From Alphaproteobacteria bacterium (lineage in GTDB: Bacteria > Pseudomonadota > Alphaproteobacteria > DSM-16000 > Inquilinaceae), in assembly GCA_028281925.1 (NCBI GenBank), contig JANQIX010000016.1, positions 48,601-112,600 of the forward strand: a stretch of DNA of 64,000 bases, given 5' to 3'. Made by a program: the position numbers and the translations under genes. Shown here one piece after another: positions 62,999-64,000 of this stretch (its first letter is position 1; each line of letters opens with the position of its first letter). The notes beneath the pieces are model-generated. The model was given only the letters and a program-made list of their open reading frames with translations. It searched no databases and was not told the origin of the DNA.

Positions 62999-63392
62999 CA
63001 CGGCCGTCGACCTTCCCATGGATACCTATCGGGCGCGTATCAAGGCGCAAATCGCACATCACCGCCGGGATATCGAAACTGGCGGCGTAGACATCGGGAG
63101 CGGCGTGATCGTCCGGACGGATGAGGGGGCAGTTGCCAAGATGGTGGCGGTCGTCTTGGCGGCACAACAGGATGGCGCATTGACGGTGGATTGGAAGACC
63201 GCAGACGGTGCGTTCACCAAATTGACGGCTGCGACCATCCTCGCGGCGTTACCGTCCATTCAAGCCCATATTCAATCGTGCTTCACCGCCGAAGCGAAGC
63301 AATGTGCGGCCCTCGACGCGCTGACGACCGTCACCGACCTGCGGGCCTACGACTGGTCGGCAGGCTGGCCAACAAACCAGGACGCAGCCTGA
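62967..63392 (+). CDS. DUF4376-domain phage protein, probably N-terminally truncated
   Basis: The frame from GTG 62967 gives 141 aa; ATG 63018 gives 124 aa and excludes the transposase-derived leader. The DUF4376 core is complete: YRARIKAQIAHHRRDIETGG, VIVRTDEGAVAKM, LTVDWKTADGAFTKLTAATI, and an ending of the LxAYDWSAGWP type. Intact relatives in phage tail-fibre regions have an N-terminal part that is missing here, replaced by the insertion remnant. Function of the family is unknown; it usually neighbours tail fibre genes. Confidence 0.75.
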   Translation: MASEPVVTRHDTAVDLPMDTYRARIKAQIAHHRRDIETGGVDIGSGVIVRTDEGAVAKMVAVVLAAQQDGALTVDWKTADGAFTKLTAATILAALPSIQAHIQSCFTAEAKQCAALDALTTVTDLRAYDWSAGWPTNQDAA

Positions 63393-63526
63393 CGGCCTGC
63401 GTACGTCACAGAAGAGACACCGGCGGAGCGCCGCGAATTTCCCAGGCATGACTGACGGCACACCGGCACAGCCCAGACGCATCGTTCAGAGGGCTGTTCC
63501 GGGGGAAGGGATAGATCCACTCCGCG

Positions 63527-64000
63527 CTAAGCCTCGTCGGCATCTGGCGGCTTCAAGCGACTTATGATGTCTATGAAGGCCCGGATCCGGGGAGAGACGA
63601 GACGTCGGTCCAGATAGAGTGCCGTAAACGGCACCTCCGGCGGCCTGAAGTCACGCAACACCTCCTCAAGCTCGCCTGCCCGCAACGCGTTCGCTGCCAT
63701 GTATCCCGGCATCTGACTGACGCCGAGACCCGCGCGCGCAGCTCTGCCCACCGCTTCGCCATCATCGATCGTTACAGGCCCCTCGAACAGGTGCGACCGC
63801 CGCGATCCATCGACGTCGAAGTACCAGGGCATGGCACGGCCGGTGCGGCGGTTTCGGAAGTTTAGACAGTCATGATCCGACAACTCGTCGGGACGGGCCG
63901 GCCTGCCGCGGCGGTTCCAGTACTCGGGCGTAGCGCAGACGATCAGTGGGTCTGTGAAGAGCCGGCGCGCAACGAGATTGGCGCTGTCCTCCAGGGCGCC
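63527..64000 (-). CDS. LysR-family regulator, C-terminal part (gene continues past the window)
   Basis: An open minus-strand frame from the window edge to TAG at 63527-63529 gives 158 residues of a LysR substrate-binding domain: LFTDPLIVCATPEYWNRRGR, HDCLNFRNRRTGR, DDGEAVGRAARAGLGVSQMP, VPFTALYLDRRLVSPRIRAFID. The DNA-binding HTH lies outside. It is a normal chromosomal gene and marks the right flank of the tail module. The 134 bp between it and the DUF4376 gene show no gene. Confidence 0.9.
   Translation of the reverse strand, partial: GALEDSANLVARRLFTDPLIVCATPEYWNRRGRPARPDELSDHDCLNFRNRRTGRAMPWYFDVDGSRRSHLFEGPVTIDDGEAVGRAARAGLGVSQMPGYMAANALRAGELEEVLRDFRPPEVPFTALYLDRRLVSPRIRAFIDIISRLKPPDADEA

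Noticed and set aside
1..64000. CRISPR arrays and tRNA or rRNA genes
   Set aside because: No regularly spaced repeats and no recognisable tRNA cloverleaf or rRNA sequence were seen. The repeats found are WD40 coding repeats, glycine-rich coding repeats and single hairpins. A tRNAscan-SE and CRISPR finder run would be the decisive check.

Overview
The window is GC-rich DNA from an alphaproteobacterium, most likely of a Rhodospirillales-like lineage. The evidence is the gene content (chorismate mutase-hisC-tyrA order, PAS_5 and DUF2125 proteins, GTA-type tail genes) and a GTTC-N7-GTTC LexA box of the alphaproteobacterial type upstream of a B12-dependent ribonucleotide reductase. No rRNA, tRNA, CRISPR array or replication origin was recognised.

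Region 1 (1-11 kb): the tail of an HD-domain protein, a bacterioferritin, then a minus-strand alpha-glucan operon treS-mak / glgB / glgX / malQ that interconverts trehalose, maltose, maltose-1-phosphate and glycogen. No glgE, glgA or glgC is in view. Region 2 (11-18 kb): chorismate mutase, hisC, and a tyrA reading frame that has lost its whole NAD-binding domain by an in-frame deletion, followed by a PAS_5 protein, a DUF2125 protein, ChaC and the class II ribonucleotide reductase. Region 3 (18.5-24.4 kb): a two-gene island with overlapping ends. One gene encodes a cytosolic TIR protein. The other encodes a 1488-aa protein with a signal peptide, fourteen WD40 repeats, two CARDB-like domains, one membrane span and a C-terminal P-loop ATPase. 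This is a candidate transmembrane sensing or defence system. Region 4 (24.4-28 kb): a TipAL-type MerR regulator, an ArsR/NIPSNAP divergent pair, an EamA transporter and a sulfotransferase.

Region 5 (28-48.6 kb): a phenylacetate regulon. It contains paaABCDE plus a thiolase and an extra ferritin-like Paa protein, paaX, a TetR regulator, paaK-paaI-paaG, paaN, a branched-chain-type ABC importer, a fused enoyl-CoA hydratase/3-hydroxyacyl-CoA dehydrogenase, and a secreted copper amine oxidase. The oxidase would turn phenylethylamine-type amines into phenylacetaldehyde and so feed the pathway. Three promoter regions share a GGTCAGT-containing imperfect palindrome, the likely operator of the TetR protein.

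Region 6 (49-63.4 kb): a siphovirus/GTA-like tail module without any terminase, portal, protease or capsid gene. Its order is tail terminator, then six sugar-transfer/methyltransfer-like genes, then tail tube, tail assembly chaperones, tape measure, distal tail, hub, peptidase, J-like tip protein and glycine-rich fibre. The chaperone pair carries an in-frame GGGAAAC slippery heptamer followed by a hairpin, and the second chaperone frame lacks a standard start codon. Both point to programmed -1 frameshifting. The right edge is scarred by an IS481-type transposase remnant that cut a second fibre gene and a DUF4376 gene. A LysR gene runs off the end of the window.
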